From Rhodospirillales bacterium (lineage in GTDB: Bacteria > Pseudomonadota > Alphaproteobacteria > Rhodospirillales > UBA2165), in NCBI GenBank assembly GCA_016777585.1, contig JADHRD010000008.1, positions 1 through 42,051 of the forward strand: DNA of 42,051 bases. The letters are read 5' to 3'. Made by a program: the position numbers and the translations under genes. The notes below the pieces were generated by a model. That model ran no database searches. It was not told where the DNA came from and saw only the letters and a list, made by a program, of their open reading frames with translations. Shown in pieces: positions 8,797 to 18,099 of this stretch; position 1 is the first letter of the stretch, and every line of letters begins with the position of its first letter.

Positions 8797-9463
8797 TTTA
8801 GCGTTAGAGTTGTGCGGTGTTACGAGATCTTTTCTTCAGGGTGAAGAGGAATTAAATATTCTGAGGGGGATTGATTTAAAAATCGGGTTAGGAGAAATTG
8901 TTGCTTTAGTTGGACCTTCTGGTGCAGGAAAATCGACATTATTACAAATAGCTGGTTTGTTGGAGCGACCAGACACCGGTGATTTATTTGTTAATGAAAA
9001 AAAGGTTAGTCAACTGAGTGATCAGCAACGAACAAAGATACGGAGGGAGGAATTAGGTTTCATTTATCAAAATCACTGTTTGCTGCCTGAATTTTCGGCT
9101 GAGGAGAATGTAATAATTCCTCAAATGCTTATGAGAAAAAATAGAAAACTCTGCGCCGAACGTGCTAAACAATTAATTGGGTTTATGGGCCTTTCAAATC
9201 GAATATTGCATCGACCGGCTCAACTTTCTGGAGGGGAACAGCAACGGGTTGCAATAGCGCGTGCTTTAGCTAACAGTCCTAATATTATTCTCGCTGATGA
9301 ACCAACAGGGAATTTAGACCCTATAACCGCAAATTTGGTTTTTGACTTGCTCTTGGATTTAGTGAAAAATGCTAACGTAGGCGCGTTGATTGCTACGCAT
9401 AATCGGGATTTGGCAGGTCGAATGGATCGTATTGTCACTCTTGATAATGGCGTGCTTTTATAA
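8789..9463 (+). CDS. lolD: Lipoprotein-releasing ABC transporter ATP-binding protein
   Basis: A 224-residue ATPase subunit that powers lipoprotein release together with the LolC/E-type permease encoded just upstream. Walker A GPSGAGKST is at residues 42-50, the Q loop lies in the YQNH region, the ABC signature is LSGGEQQRVAIARAL, Walker B is IILADEPTG and the switch histidine is in IATHNRD. The start is taken as ATG 8789, inside the last codons of lolC, because the 12 codons open upstream lie wholly within lolC and translation from 8789 gives the standard length. Confidence 0.95.
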   Translation: MNNLALELCGVTRSFLQGEEELNILRGIDLKIGLGEIVALVGPSGAGKSTLLQIAGLLERPDTGDLFVNEKKVSQLSDQQRTKIRREELGFIYQNHCLLPEFSAEENVIIPQMLMRKNRKLCAERAKQLIGFMGLSNRILHRPAQLSGGEQQRVAIARALANSPNIILADEPTGNLDPITANLVFDLLLDLVKNANVGALIATHNRDLAGRMDRIVTLDNGVLL

Positions 9464-9566
9464 GTTGCGAGTATTATTCATTTCATAAGGTTTATTGGTA
9501 GAATAGACCTTACAATAGTTTAATTTAATTTTTAACTGTATAATTGTTGGTTTGGGCTTCTTAAAG

Positions 9567-12500
9567 ATGTCATTTTCTGATTTTGTTCATTTAAGAGTTC
9601 ACTCTGGATATTCACTTCTGGAGGGTGCATTAAAAATCGATGAGTTAGTTAAGCTTGCGAAAAATGATAAAATGCCAGCCCTAGCTATTACCGACACTGG
9701 TAACTTGTTTGGTGCTTTAGAGTTTTCAAAGAAATGTGCGATAGAGGGAGTCCAGCCAATAATTGGTGTGCAAATGGATGTAACACCACTGGTTCTAGAT
9801 AATAATCAGCAAAGTAAAAATGGATCTAAAGCCAATTCTTATGGTGAACCCGATCAAATTGTTTTATTGGCTAAAAATAATCAAGGGTACAGCAATATTC
9901 TGAGCTTGGTTAGCAAATACCACCTGGATCCAGATGGTGGACTGGACCCTAGAATATCTATTGATGATCTCGATAAACACCAAAGTGGTATTATTGCACT
10001 AACCGGAGGGTGCAAGGGTGGAATTGGCAAGCTTTTAGCTAACGATCAATATGAAGACGCTGAAAAATTACTGCTAAGGTTAGGAAAAATTTTCTCGGAA
10101 AATTTATATTTGGAAATTCAGCGTCATCACTTACCTTTAGAAGATAAAATTGAGGGGTTGACTCTAGATTTAGCCTACAAGCATGGCATACCGATAGTCG
10201 CTACTAACGAATGTTTTTTTTCAAATTCAAAAATGTATTCAGCCCATGATGCGCTCATGTGCATTGCCGATGGAAAATATGTTGATCAAGTCGATCGAGA
10301 ACGTTTAACATTAGATCACCGATTTAAATCAGCTGAGGAAATGAAAGAATTATTTTCTGATATACCAGAAGCTTTGCAAAACACTATCGTAATAGCTCAG
10401 CGTTGTCATGTCATGGCAGAAGCTCGAGATCCGCTCCTTCCTGCAGCGCCTAAAAATGATGAAATTAGCACTCTATCTGATACTGAAGTTTTGGCTGTCC
10501 TAGCTAAAGAAGGTTTAAATAAACGTTTGTCAATTGCCTCGAGTGAACCGGGGGAGGATGTCCGATCAAAGGAGTATTTTCAAAGACTTGATTACGAGAT
10601 AAATATAATTAACGAAATGGGTTTTTCGGGATATTTTTTAATTGTGGCCGACTTTATTCAGTGGGCAAAAAAGAATAAAATTCCAGTGGGACCTGGGCGT
10701 GGTTCCGGAGCGGGGTCACTAGTTGCTTGGGCACTTACTATAACTGATTTAAATCCTTTAAGGTTTGGTTTGCTTTTTGAGAGGTTTCTAAATCCAGAGA
10801 GAATTTCGATGCCTGATTTTGACATTGACTTCTGTCAGGAACGGCGTGATGAGGTGCTTCGATATGTTCAGGATAAATATGGAAGAGATCGTGTTGCCCA
10901 AATTATAACATTTGGAACATTACAACCAAGAGCGGCACTAAGAGACGTTGGAAGAGTTTTGCAAATGCCTTATTCTCAAGTGGATCGTATTTGTAAGTTG
11001 GTGCCGAATAATCCAGCTTCACCTGTTACATTGCAAGAGGCAATAGAAGCTGAACCAGCGTTGCTTGGTGAAATTAAGAGTGACGAGAGCGTCGCGAAGC
11101 TTGTTGATATAGCGAGAGACTTGGAGGGCCTTTATAGGCACGCGTCTACTCATGCAGCCGGCGTTGTCATTGGTGATAGGCCATTAGAAGAATTGGTTCC
11201 GCTTTACCGCGATCCACGATCTGAAATGCCAGTTACTCAATTTTCAATGAAATTTGTTGAGTCAGCTGGTTTAGTCAAATTTGATTTCTTAGGTTTAAAA
11301 ACACTCACTGTAATTGCAAAAGCATTGGCAATAATTGAGGAGAAGGGAAAAATTATTGATCTTGACACTCTTCCCCTTGACGATGAATTAACCTTTAGAA
11401 TGTTGTGTAAGGGAGACACTACAGGAGTATTTCAGTTAGAGAGTTCTGGAATGAGAGATATTCTTCAAAATATGAAACCAGATAGTTTTGAAGATATTAT
11501 AGCTATAGTTGCCCTATATAGGCCTGGGCCGATGGATAATATCCCCAGCTATATTTTGAGAAAACATGGGAAGGAAAAACCTGATTATTATCACCCAAGT
11601 TTGGAGCCCATACTCAAGGAAACCTATGGTATTATGATATATCAAGAACAAGTTATGCAGATTGCCCAAGAACTTGCCGGATACAGTCTTGGTAGTGCAG
11701 ATATTTTGAGGCGAGCGATGGGAAAGAAAATTCAATCTGAGATGGATGATCAACGTAAAATGTTTGTCGATGGTGCCAAGGAAAAAAATGTACCAGAGGT
11801 AAAAGCTTCAGCAATTTTTGACCAGGTTTCCAAATTTGCTGGTTACGGTTTTAATAAATCTCACGCCGCAGCCTACGCTCTAGTGTCTTATCAAACAGCA
11901 TTTTTAAAAGCAAATTTTCCGGCCGAATTCATGACAGCGCTTATGATGCTTGATATGCAGAATACTGATAAGTTATATGTATTTAAGCAGGAACTTGATC
12001 GCCTCGATATTGATTTATTGCCCCCAAACATTAATGAATCAAATATAAATTTTCAAGTTACCTCAATTGGGGGGACAAACAATATCCGCTATGCTCTAGC
12101 CGCGATAAAAAATGTTGGTGAAGGGGCAATGAGTGTTCTTATATCTGAGCGTGAAACGAATGGAACTTTTAAAGATTTAAATGATTTTATTTCACGGCTA
12201 GATTCTAAAGCGATAAATAAACGCTCTCTTGAAAACCTTGTAACTTCCGGAGCTCTTGATTGTCTGAACCCTAATCGAAAGCAAATGTACGAGAGTGTTG
12301 GGGAGATTATTCGCCATTCAAATTCGAAGCAACAAGAACGCGAGAGTGATCAAATTGGACTATTTGGGGATACTGAAGTAAATGTCCTGTCGCTCCCTTT
12401 ATCTGTAACTAGAGATTGGTCAGCGAGTGAGCGCTTAAAAGAGGAGTTTAATGCAGTTGGCTTTTTTCTCTCTGCACACCCCTTGGATCAATATACAAAA

Positions 12501-13034
12501 GCTTTAAAAAAATTAAATGTTATTAATTATAGTGATATGCAACTTTACGGAAAAACTGGTTCTCTAGTGCTTGCGGGTTTAGTCATTGCTCATAAAAAAC
12601 GGGTATCAGCAAAGGGAAATAAATATGCATTTATTCAACTCTCTGATCCCTCAGCTTCGTTTGAGCTTACAATTTTTTCGGATGTATTGGCTAAGAGTGA
12701 GGGTTTGTTGGTACCGGGTAATAACCTTTTAATAGATGTCGCAGTAGAAAATGATAGCCAATTTAAGTTATCGGTTGTGCGAATTAGATCTCTTGATAAT
12801 GTAATTGCAAGCATTGGCAGTGCGTTTAAAATCTATTCTACTGATATTAGTGCAATGGCAGATGCAAAAGAAATTTTATCTGTTGAGACTGATGGTTCTG
12901 GCAGTATTTCTATTGTCGCAAGTCTGGATGAATGTGAAATTACCATTGATCTTCCGGGTAAATTCTCGATTACGCCACCAATGATGCAAGCTTTAAAGGC
13001 TATACCCGGCATAGATGATGTTGGAGAAGCATAA
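9567..13034 (+). CDS. dnaE: DNA polymerase III subunit alpha
   Basis: A 1155-residue replicative polymerase, near-identical in length to E. coli DnaE (1160). An N-terminal PHP domain begins HLRVHSGYSLLEGA. The C-family polymerase core shows GPGRGSGAGSL, PDFDIDFCQERRDEV (two catalytic aspartates) and VKFDFLGLKTL (third catalytic aspartate). A sliding-clamp motif QIGLF is at residues 929-933, followed by a C-terminal OB-fold region. ATG 9567 is preferred over an in-frame TTG at 9552 because it puts the PHP motif at the usual distance from the N-terminus. It is separated from lolD by about 100 bases, so it may have its own promoter. Confidence 0.97.
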   Translation: MSFSDFVHLRVHSGYSLLEGALKIDELVKLAKNDKMPALAITDTGNLFGALEFSKKCAIEGVQPIIGVQMDVTPLVLDNNQQSKNGSKANSYGEPDQIVLLAKNNQGYSNILSLVSKYHLDPDGGLDPRISIDDLDKHQSGIIALTGGCKGGIGKLLANDQYEDAEKLLLRLGKIFSENLYLEIQRHHLPLEDKIEGLTLDLAYKHGIPIVATNECFFSNSKMYSAHDALMCIADGKYVDQVDRERLTLDHRFKSAEEMKELFSDIPEALQNTIVIAQRCHVMAEARDPLLPAAPKNDEISTLSDTEVLAVLAKEGLNKRLSIASSEPGEDVRSKEYFQRLDYEINIINEMGFSGYFLIVADFIQWAKKNKIPVGPGRGSGAGSLVAWALTITDLNPLRFGLLFERFLNPERISMPDFDIDFCQERRDEVLRYVQDKYGRDRVAQIITFGTLQPRAALRDVGRVLQMPYSQVDRICKLVPNNPASPVTLQEAIEAEPALLGEIKSDESVAKLVDIARDLEGLYRHASTHAAGVVIGDRPLEELVPLYRDPRSEMPVTQFSMKFVESAGLVKFDFLGLKTLTVIAKALAIIEEKGKIIDLDTLPLDDELTFRMLCKGDTTGVFQLESSGMRDILQNMKPDSFEDIIAIVALYRPGPMDNIPSYILRKHGKEKPDYYHPSLEPILKETYGIMIYQEQVMQIAQELAGYSLGSADILRRAMGKKIQSEMDDQRKMFVDGAKEKNVPEVKASAIFDQVSKFAGYGFNKSHAAAYALVSYQTAFLKANFPAEFMTALMMLDMQNTDKLYVFKQELDRLDIDLLPPNINESNINFQVTSIGGTNNIRYALAAIKNVGEGAMSVLISERETNGTFKDLNDFISRLDSKAINKRSLENLVTSGALDCLNPNRKQMYESVGEIIRHSNSKQQERESDQIGLFGDTEVNVLSLPLSVTRDWSASERLKEEFNAVGFFLSAHPLDQYTKALKKLNVINYSDMQLYGKTGSLVLAGLVIAHKKRVSAKGNKYAFIQLSDPSASFELTIFSDVLAKSEGLLVPGNNLLIDVAVENDSQFKLSVVRIRSLDNVIASIGSAFKIYSTDISAMADAKEILSVETDGSGSISIVASLDECEITIDLPGKFSITPPMMQALKAIPGIDDVGEA

Positions 13035-13083
13035 AATACATTTTTTCCAGAAACAAATTACTCTCAACCGAAATTTCAAAGAT

Positions 13084-13770
13084 TTACCATGAATTACACT
13101 TTTGTGTAAGTTTTCTGTAATTAAGAGGCGTATCAATGTTTTCATTCTCAATTTGCATTTGTTTTTCAATAGGGTATTTTATTCCGCTTATGCGGAAATC
13201 AAGGTATTTAAAAGCGGCCTTACTGGCCCTTCTAGGTGACGTTCCTATTCCAGGTGGTAAATTTCGAATTATTCCCCAAATTCTGTTTTCAAATTCATCT
13301 TTTAAGTTTTTTAAACCATTTTGGAAAGTTGAAACATGTTCGTGCTCATGGTCTATTATCGCGTTGTATTGGCAAGTTCCGGGTTTATATTTGTTTAAGA
13401 CATAAACTTTTAATTTTTTAACTCGAATTTTTAAGGATACAGAGTTTATGCGAGCGCAAAAACGAGTTTTACTCATGGTAACCGTTTGACTACTCATCTT
13501 GTAGCTGATTTCGTGCTGTGTTGAAGTAAGACCTAAAACTTTTTCTCTTCTAATTCCTCTTGAGTCGGTTATTCCACCAGCCATTCTATTAAGCTGTTTT
13601 TGACTAATTCTAAAATCATAATCAATTTCTTTAGGCACGATTTCTATAAAGTAGTCTATATTATTGGTAAGTTGAGGGCATTTTTTCTTTTTAGCAGCGT
13701 ATATTAAGCTTGGCTCAATAGTGCAAAAACTAAAAATGATAACAATTATTAGGTGTTTTGCATTGACCAT
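13084..13770 (-). CDS. Secreted HExxH protein, putative zinc protease, unknown family
   Basis: A 228-residue protein with a clear signal peptide (hydrophobic residues about 7-25, probable cleavage near IYAA). The mature protein is basic. At residues 141-145 (bases 13336-13350) it has HEHEH, which satisfies the HExxH zinc-protease motif, in the context CQYNAIIDHEHEHVSTF. This recalls the secreted DUF922-type arrangement, where a cysteine-bearing strand precedes a HExxH helix, but I cannot confirm the family. Cysteines occur at 31, 105, 133 and 225. It is convergent with dnaE and divergent from rpsB, a lone gene between two core blocks. No good ribosome site precedes the ATG. Confidence 0.65.
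   Translation of the reverse strand: MVNAKHLIIVIIFSFCTIEPSLIYAAKKKKCPQLTNNIDYFIEIVPKEIDYDFRISQKQLNRMAGGITDSRGIRREKVLGLTSTQHEISYKMSSQTVTMSKTRFCARINSVSLKIRVKKLKVYVLNKYKPGTCQYNAIIDHEHEHVSTFQNGLKNLKDEFENRIWGIIRNLPPGIGTSPRRASKAAFKYLDFRISGIKYPIEKQMQIENENIDTPLNYRKLTQKCNSW
13094..13109 (+). terminator. Weak hairpin after dnaE (possible terminator)
   Basis: A perfect 6-bp stem, TTACAC and GTGTAA with a TTTT loop, lies 60 bases past the dnaE stop and is followed by GTTTTC. It falls in the last codons of the convergent gene at 13084-13770. The stem is AT-rich and the T tract short, so intrinsic termination is only a possibility. Confidence 0.25.
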
Positions 13771-13861
13771 GGATAAAATTCGTATGATTTTTTATAATTT
13801 TAGGATTAAATAAATTAATAACAAATTATTCCAGATTGTCATACCAGATTATTTACTTTTT

Positions 13862-13891
13862 TTGCACTTGCATTTTAATCCAAAAAATAAT
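13862..13891 (+). promoter_or_regulatory. Probable rpsB promoter
   Basis: TTGCAC (13862-13867) and AATAAT (13886-13891) are separated by 18 bases. A GC-rich stretch (CTCGCG) follows the -10 box, as in many growth-controlled translation-gene promoters. Transcription would start near 13898, leaving a leader of about 120 bases before rpsB. The -35 box is only a partial match. Confidence 0.35.
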
Positions 13892-13897
13892 AGAACT

Positions 13898-13982
13898 CGC
13901 GTTTTAAACCCGCACACGCGCCAAGTGGCATCTTACTAATAAAGATTTAGGCTGTCACTCCGGTGTTTCGAATGGTTCGAAA
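13898..13982 (+). promoter_or_regulatory. rpsB leader with two hairpins
   Basis: Two stems lie in the 250-base gap upstream of rpsB. The first pairs CGCGT (13898-13902) with ACGCG (13916-13920) around a 13-base loop. The second is TTTCGAA-TGG-TTCGAAA (13966-13982), a perfect 7-bp stem with a 3-base loop ending 38 bases before the rpsB ATG. Autoregulation of rpsB-tsf by S2 through the leader is known in gammaproteobacteria; a similar role here is inference. Confidence 0.4.
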
Positions 13983-14020
13983 TAATGCTCGTGGAGGTAT
14001 AACCGGAATAGGAAGATAAT

Positions 14021-14887
14021 ATGGCTTTGCCAACATTTACGATGCGTCAGATGCTAGAGTCTGGCGTTCACTTTGGTCACGTTACCCGCCGATGGAATCC
14101 AAAAATGGAACAATACATATTTGGAACTAGACAAGGCATCCACATACTTGATTTGCAGCAAACAGTTCCAATGTTGTATCGGGCTATGCAGGCTGTTAGT
14201 GATGCTGTAGCTGGGGGAGGAAGAGTTTTATGGGTTGGCACAAAACGCCAGGCTAGTTTCCCGATCGCTGAGGCAGCAAAGCGGTGTGGACAATATTATG
14301 TCAATCACCGGTGGTTAGGCGGAATGATGACGAATTGGAAAACTATCTCGAATTCTATCCGTAGATTAAAGTCCCTGGAAGAACAACTTTCGGAAGACAA
14401 TGAGGATACTGCTGGTTTAACCAAAAAAGAACTTTTAAAATTAACGCGAGAATATGATAAGTTAAATAGGTCACTCGGCGGAATTAAAGATATGGGTGGC
14501 CTTCCAGATATCGTTTTTGTCTTGGATACTAACAAAGAAAATATTGCTGTTGCAGAGGCAAATAAATTAGGTATACCCGTGATTGGTGTATTAGACAGTA
14601 ATTCAAATCCAATCGGTGTTGATTATCCAATTCCAGGCAATGATGATTCGACGAGATCTATAACATTTTATTGTGATATGATCGCGGGTTCGGTTTTATC
14701 TGGTATTCAGACAGAAATGTCTACATCTGGTATCGATATTGGAGAGTTAGATAATCCATTATCAGAAGAGCTACCGGAAGATGGTGTTGACGATAAGGCG
14801 GTAAATATAGAAAAAGTCGAAGAAAAAGCTGAAGAAAAAGTCGATAATTCTGGCAAAAATACTGAAAATGCGCCCTCTAAGGCTTAA
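14021..14887 (+). CDS. rpsB: 30S ribosomal protein S2
   Basis: A 288-residue protein of the small ribosomal subunit. Family signatures include an N-terminal [47 protein letters not shown] and [10 protein letters not shown]. It exceeds E. coli S2 (241 residues) by an acidic, lysine- and glutamate-rich tail from about residue 245, with repeats such as [12 protein letters not shown]-terminal extensions of S2 are common in alphaproteobacteria. The ATG follows an AGGAAG ribosome site. It opens the long block that continues with tsf. Confidence 0.98.
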   Translation: MALPTFTMRQMLESGVHFGHVTRRWNPKMEQYIFGTRQGIHILDLQQTVPMLYRAMQAVSDAVAGGGRVLWVGTKRQASFPIAEAAKRCGQYYVNHRWLGGMMTNWKTISNSIRRLKSLEEQLSEDNEDTAGLTKKELLKLTREYDKLNRSLGGIKDMGGLPDIVFVLDTNKENIAVAEANKLGIPVIGVLDSNSNPIGVDYPIPGNDDSTRSITFYCDMIAGSVLSGIQTEMSTSGIDIGELDNPLSEELPEDGVDDKAVNIEKVEEKAEEKVDNSGKNTENAPSKA

Positions 14888-14952
14888 ACGCTTTATGTTT
14901 TTTTTAAGGCTTTGGACTTTGGATTAATTTTAAAAACAGATAGAGGTTTAAA

Positions 14953-15879
14953 ATGGCTGATATTACTGCTGCGCTTGTTAAAGAGCTTAGGGAGCTAACT
15001 GGTGCAGGAATGATGGACTGCAAAAAGGCTCTGAAGGAGAATTCAGGTGATATAGAATCTTCTGTAGATTGGCTTCGATCTCAGGGGCTTTCTGCTGCAG
15101 CTAAGAAATCAGGAAGGGCAGCTTCAGAAGGCTTGGTCGCGGTTACAGTAGTGGACGATAAAGGTGCAATTATTGAGCTTAATTCAGAGACGGACTTTGT
15201 AGCACGAAACGAAGTTTTTCAGTCTGTGGCAAAAACCATTTGTGGGATTGCGATCGAAGAAAATGGTGACTTAGAGGCAATAAAGAACGCTAATTATCCC
15301 GGTGGAGGATCTGTTACGGATCAGCTTACGCATCAGATAGCGACAATCGGTGAAAATATGAATTTAAGAAGATCATGTGTTCTAGAGGTCGACACTGGAA
15401 TAATATGTAGTTATATACATAATGCTGTAAAACCTGATCTAGGGAAGATAGGGGTTTTAATCGCATTAGAATCAACTGCTGGTGCGCAACAATTAGAGAC
15501 GTTTGGTAAGCAAATTTCCATGCACGTTGCCGCGGCTAATCCTTTGGCCATGTCTCGTAGTGATATCAATGAAGTTGATCTGAATCGCGAGAAAACTATA
15601 CTCGTAGAACAGGCAAAAGACTCTGGAAAGCCACCTGAAATAATTGAAAAGATGGTAGAGGGGAGGCTGAGTAAATACTATTCGGAAGTTTGTTTATTAG
15701 AGCAAAAATTTGTGATCGATCCTGATGTCTCTGTCCAAAAAGCGATAAGCTCCTTCTCTAAAGAGATTGGCACCGAAATTGTTTTAAAAGATTTTGTTCG
15801 TTTTGGACTGGGCGATGGAATTGAGAAAGAAGAGCAAGACTTTGCTGCTGAAGTAGCGGCAGTTGCGAGTAATGCTTAA
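14953..15879 (+). CDS. tsf: Translation elongation factor Ts
   Basis: A 308-residue guanine nucleotide exchange factor that regenerates EF-Tu-GTP in the cytoplasm. The N-terminal UBA-like domain has the signature LRELTGAGMMDCKKAL, and the core carries the conserved ELNSETDFVARN stretch that inserts into EF-Tu, followed by a dimerisation region containing SMHVAAANPLA. The length fits the family. It follows rpsB after 65 bases, the universal rpsB-tsf pairing, with a GAGGTT ribosome site. Confidence 0.98.
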   Translation: MADITAALVKELRELTGAGMMDCKKALKENSGDIESSVDWLRSQGLSAAAKKSGRAASEGLVAVTVVDDKGAIIELNSETDFVARNEVFQSVAKTICGIAIEENGDLEAIKNANYPGGGSVTDQLTHQIATIGENMNLRRSCVLEVDTGIICSYIHNAVKPDLGKIGVLIALESTAGAQQLETFGKQISMHVAAANPLAMSRSDINEVDLNREKTILVEQAKDSGKPPEIIEKMVEGRLSKYYSEVCLLEQKFVIDPDVSVQKAISSFSKEIGTEIVLKDFVRFGLGDGIEKEEQDFAAEVAAVASNA

Positions 15880-16029
15880 GTAATCTACATTATATTTTAA
15901 TACAGTCGCGTAGTTTTCATAATCAAAGTTTGAATTTCTGTAAAATTACTATTTGTCTCTTAATCTTTTAATGTATATTGAAAATGTGAGTCATATTTCT
16001 GTTAGATCCAAAACAAGGTTAATTACTAC

Positions 16030-16755
16030 ATGATTATAGAAAGCCCAAAGTATAATCGCGTGTTATTGAAATTGTCAGGTGAAGGCTTAATGGGAGAGCG
16101 CGAATATGGATTTGACCCTGAGGCCATGGACCGGATAGCTCAAGAGATAAAAGCTGTGTGTGATATGGGGGTGCAAGTTTGCTTGGTAATTGGGGCTGGC
16201 AATATTTTTAGAGGCCTTAAAGGTGTGGCAGCAGGCTTGGATCGCTCAAGTGCCGATTATATGGGTATGCTTGCTACTGTTATGAACGCAATTGGTGTCC
16301 AGTCTATTTTGGAACGAATGAACGTCGCTAATCGAGTTCTCTCTGCGATACCTATGACAACTGTTTGTGAGCCGTATATCAGACGACGAGCGTTGAGACA
16401 TATGGAAAAAGGTCGGGTTGTAATCTTTGCAGCTGGGACAGGGAATCCTTATTTTACTACAGATACTGCTGCGGCACTTAGAGCCGCTGAAATGAATTGC
16501 GACGTTCTATTAAAGGGAACTCAAGTAGACGGTGTTTATAGCGACGACCCAAACTTGGTAGCGGATGCTGAAAGATATTCAGAACTCTCATATCAAGATG
16601 TGCTAACAAAAAATTTGAAAGTTATGGATGCATCTGCAATTTCATTATGTAGAGAAAACCTTATCCCAATTGTTGTTTTCTCAATTCATTCTAATGGTGC
16701 TTTTGCTCGAGTTGTAAATGGCGAGGGGAAATCCACTCTAATTTGCGAAGGATAA
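16030..16755 (+). CDS. pyrH: Uridylate kinase (UMP kinase)
   Basis: A 241-residue cytoplasmic kinase of the amino-acid-kinase fold that phosphorylates UMP to UDP in pyrimidine synthesis. Motifs seen are [12 protein letters not shown] at the N-terminus, GAGNIFRG in the phosphate-binding region, [17 protein letters not shown] for UMP binding and [13 protein letters not shown]. The 150-base gap from tsf is the largest in this block up to frr and contains no ORF; a separate promoter is possible but I see no strong one. AAGG lies about 11 bases before the ATG. Confidence 0.97.
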   Translation: MIIESPKYNRVLLKLSGEGLMGEREYGFDPEAMDRIAQEIKAVCDMGVQVCLVIGAGNIFRGLKGVAAGLDRSSADYMGMLATVMNAIGVQSILERMNVANRVLSAIPMTTVCEPYIRRRALRHMEKGRVVIFAAGTGNPYFTTDTAAALRAAEMNCDVLLKGTQVDGVYSDDPNLVADAERYSELSYQDVLTKNLKVMDASAISLCRENLIPIVVFSIHSNGAFARVVNGEGKSTLICEG

Positions 16756-16760
16756 AATCA

Positions 16761-17321
16761 ATGAATTTTGAAGAAGAGAAAATTAGTATTCAACGTCGAA
16801 TGGAGGGGGCTATCGAAGTTCTGTTACGTGAGTTTTCAGGATTACGAACCGGACGTGCATCAATAAGCCTTTTAGAGCCTATAACCATTGACGCCTATGG
16901 GCAACAGGTTCCGATGAACCAGGTCGGCACAATCAGTGTCCCAGAACCAAGAATGTTAAGCATTCAAGTTTGGGATAAGTCGTTAACTGTCAATGTTGAG
17001 AAGGCTATACGTGATTCCAACTTAGGTCTTAACCCGAATTCTGAAGGGCAAACGATTCGTGTTCCCATACCACCACTTAACGAAGAGCGTAGATTGGAAA
17101 TTACGAAAATTGCAGGTAAGTATGCTGAGGAAACAAAAATAGCAATTAGGAACGTTCGCCGGAGTGTAAAAGACGAGTTAAAAAAAGCAGAGAAATTGGG
17201 AGATATTTCACAAGATGCACACAGAGATTACGACGCTGAGGCTCAAAAATTAACCGATAATTTTATTAAAAAGGTTGAGGATGTTTTTACAAATAAAGAA
17301 CAGGAGATTATGCAGGTCTGA
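16761..17321 (+). CDS. frr: Ribosome recycling factor
   Basis: A 186-residue factor that, with EF-G, splits post-termination ribosomes. The family pattern is clear: LLREFSGLRTGRAS, PMNQVGTISVPEPRML, VWDKSL, IRVPIPPLNEERR and a helical C-terminal half (VRRSVKDELKKAEK). ATG 16761 is chosen over an in-frame TTG at 16743 because it gives the standard length and is preceded at 16747 by GAAGGAT with good spacing. It starts 5 bases after the pyrH stop, so the two are translationally close. Confidence 0.97.
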   Translation: MNFEEEKISIQRRMEGAIEVLLREFSGLRTGRASISLLEPITIDAYGQQVPMNQVGTISVPEPRMLSIQVWDKSLTVNVEKAIRDSNLGLNPNSEGQTIRVPIPPLNEERRLEITKIAGKYAEETKIAIRNVRRSVKDELKKAEKLGDISQDAHRDYDAEAQKLTDNFIKKVEDVFTNKEQEIMQV

Positions 17322-17337
17322 TCTCTGCTAAGCAACC

Positions 17338-18093
17338 ATGATCGCTGAATTATTAATAGAAAATGATAAATTAGATATTCCATGTCATTTGGCCATTATC
17401 ATGGATGGGAATGGTCGTTGGGCTAAGTCTAAGGGGCTACCGCGTGTTGCAGGTCATCGAAAAGGAGCTGAAGCAGCAAGGTCAGCGGTTGAAAGTTCTA
17501 TAAAGTATGGAGTTCGATATTTAACCTTATATAGTTTTTCATCTGAAAATTGGCGAAGACCGATTGGCGAAATTAATGATATAATGGGATTATTACGAGA
17601 GTACTTGCTCAACCAAATAAATGAACTTGATTCCAATGGCGTTCGTTTGCGAGTGATTGGTGAGCGAGATAATTTAGACCAGGATATTAAAATTTTAATT
17701 GAAGAAGGGGAAAAGTCTACAAAAAGCAATACAAAACTTGATCTTATTATAGCCCTCAGCTATGGTAGTCGAGCTGAAATAGTTAACGCAACTAAGCGCA
17801 TCCTGAATAATTTTGATTTAGGGCTAATCAAGCCTAATGATCTCTCTGAGGTATTGTTCGAATCCTATCTAGATACTGCGGGTATACCGAATCCAGATTT
17901 GCTTATTAGAACCAGTGGAGAAAAAAGGTTAAGTAACTTTTTGTTATGGCAACTAGCATATACTGAATTGGTATTTTCTGAGGTTCTTTGGCCGGATTTT
18001 GGCGAGCCTAATTTTACAGACGCTTTATATGAATTTACTCAGCGCGAAAGACGCTTTGGGGAAATTAATTCGCTTAGAATAGATGAAAACTAG
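17338..18093 (+). CDS. uppS: Undecaprenyl diphosphate synthase (cis-prenyltransferase)
   Basis: A 251-residue enzyme that condenses isopentenyl diphosphate units onto farnesyl diphosphate to make the C55 lipid carrier for peptidoglycan and other envelope polymers. Motifs include IIMDGNGRWAKSKG with the catalytic Asp at residue 23, VAGHRKGAEA, YLTLYSFSSENW and, near the C-terminus, RTSGEKRLSNFLLWQ. It starts 16 bases after frr and cdsA follows 6 bases after its stop, the standard frr-uppS-cdsA order. Confidence 0.97.
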   Translation: MIAELLIENDKLDIPCHLAIIMDGNGRWAKSKGLPRVAGHRKGAEAARSAVESSIKYGVRYLTLYSFSSENWRRPIGEINDIMGLLREYLLNQINELDSNGVRLRVIGERDNLDQDIKILIEEGEKSTKSNTKLDLIIALSYGSRAEIVNATKRILNNFDLGLIKPNDLSEVLFESYLDTAGIPNPDLLIRTSGEKRLSNFLLWQLAYTELVFSEVLWPDFGEPNFTDALYEFTQRERRFGEINSLRIDEN

Positions 18094-18099
18094 AGATTT

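Noticed and set aside
9486-9512. TAAGGT/ACCTTA inverted repeat between lolD and dnaE
   Set aside because: A 6-bp stem with a 15-base loop and no T run is not convincing as a terminator, and there are no nearby boxes to make a good operator case.
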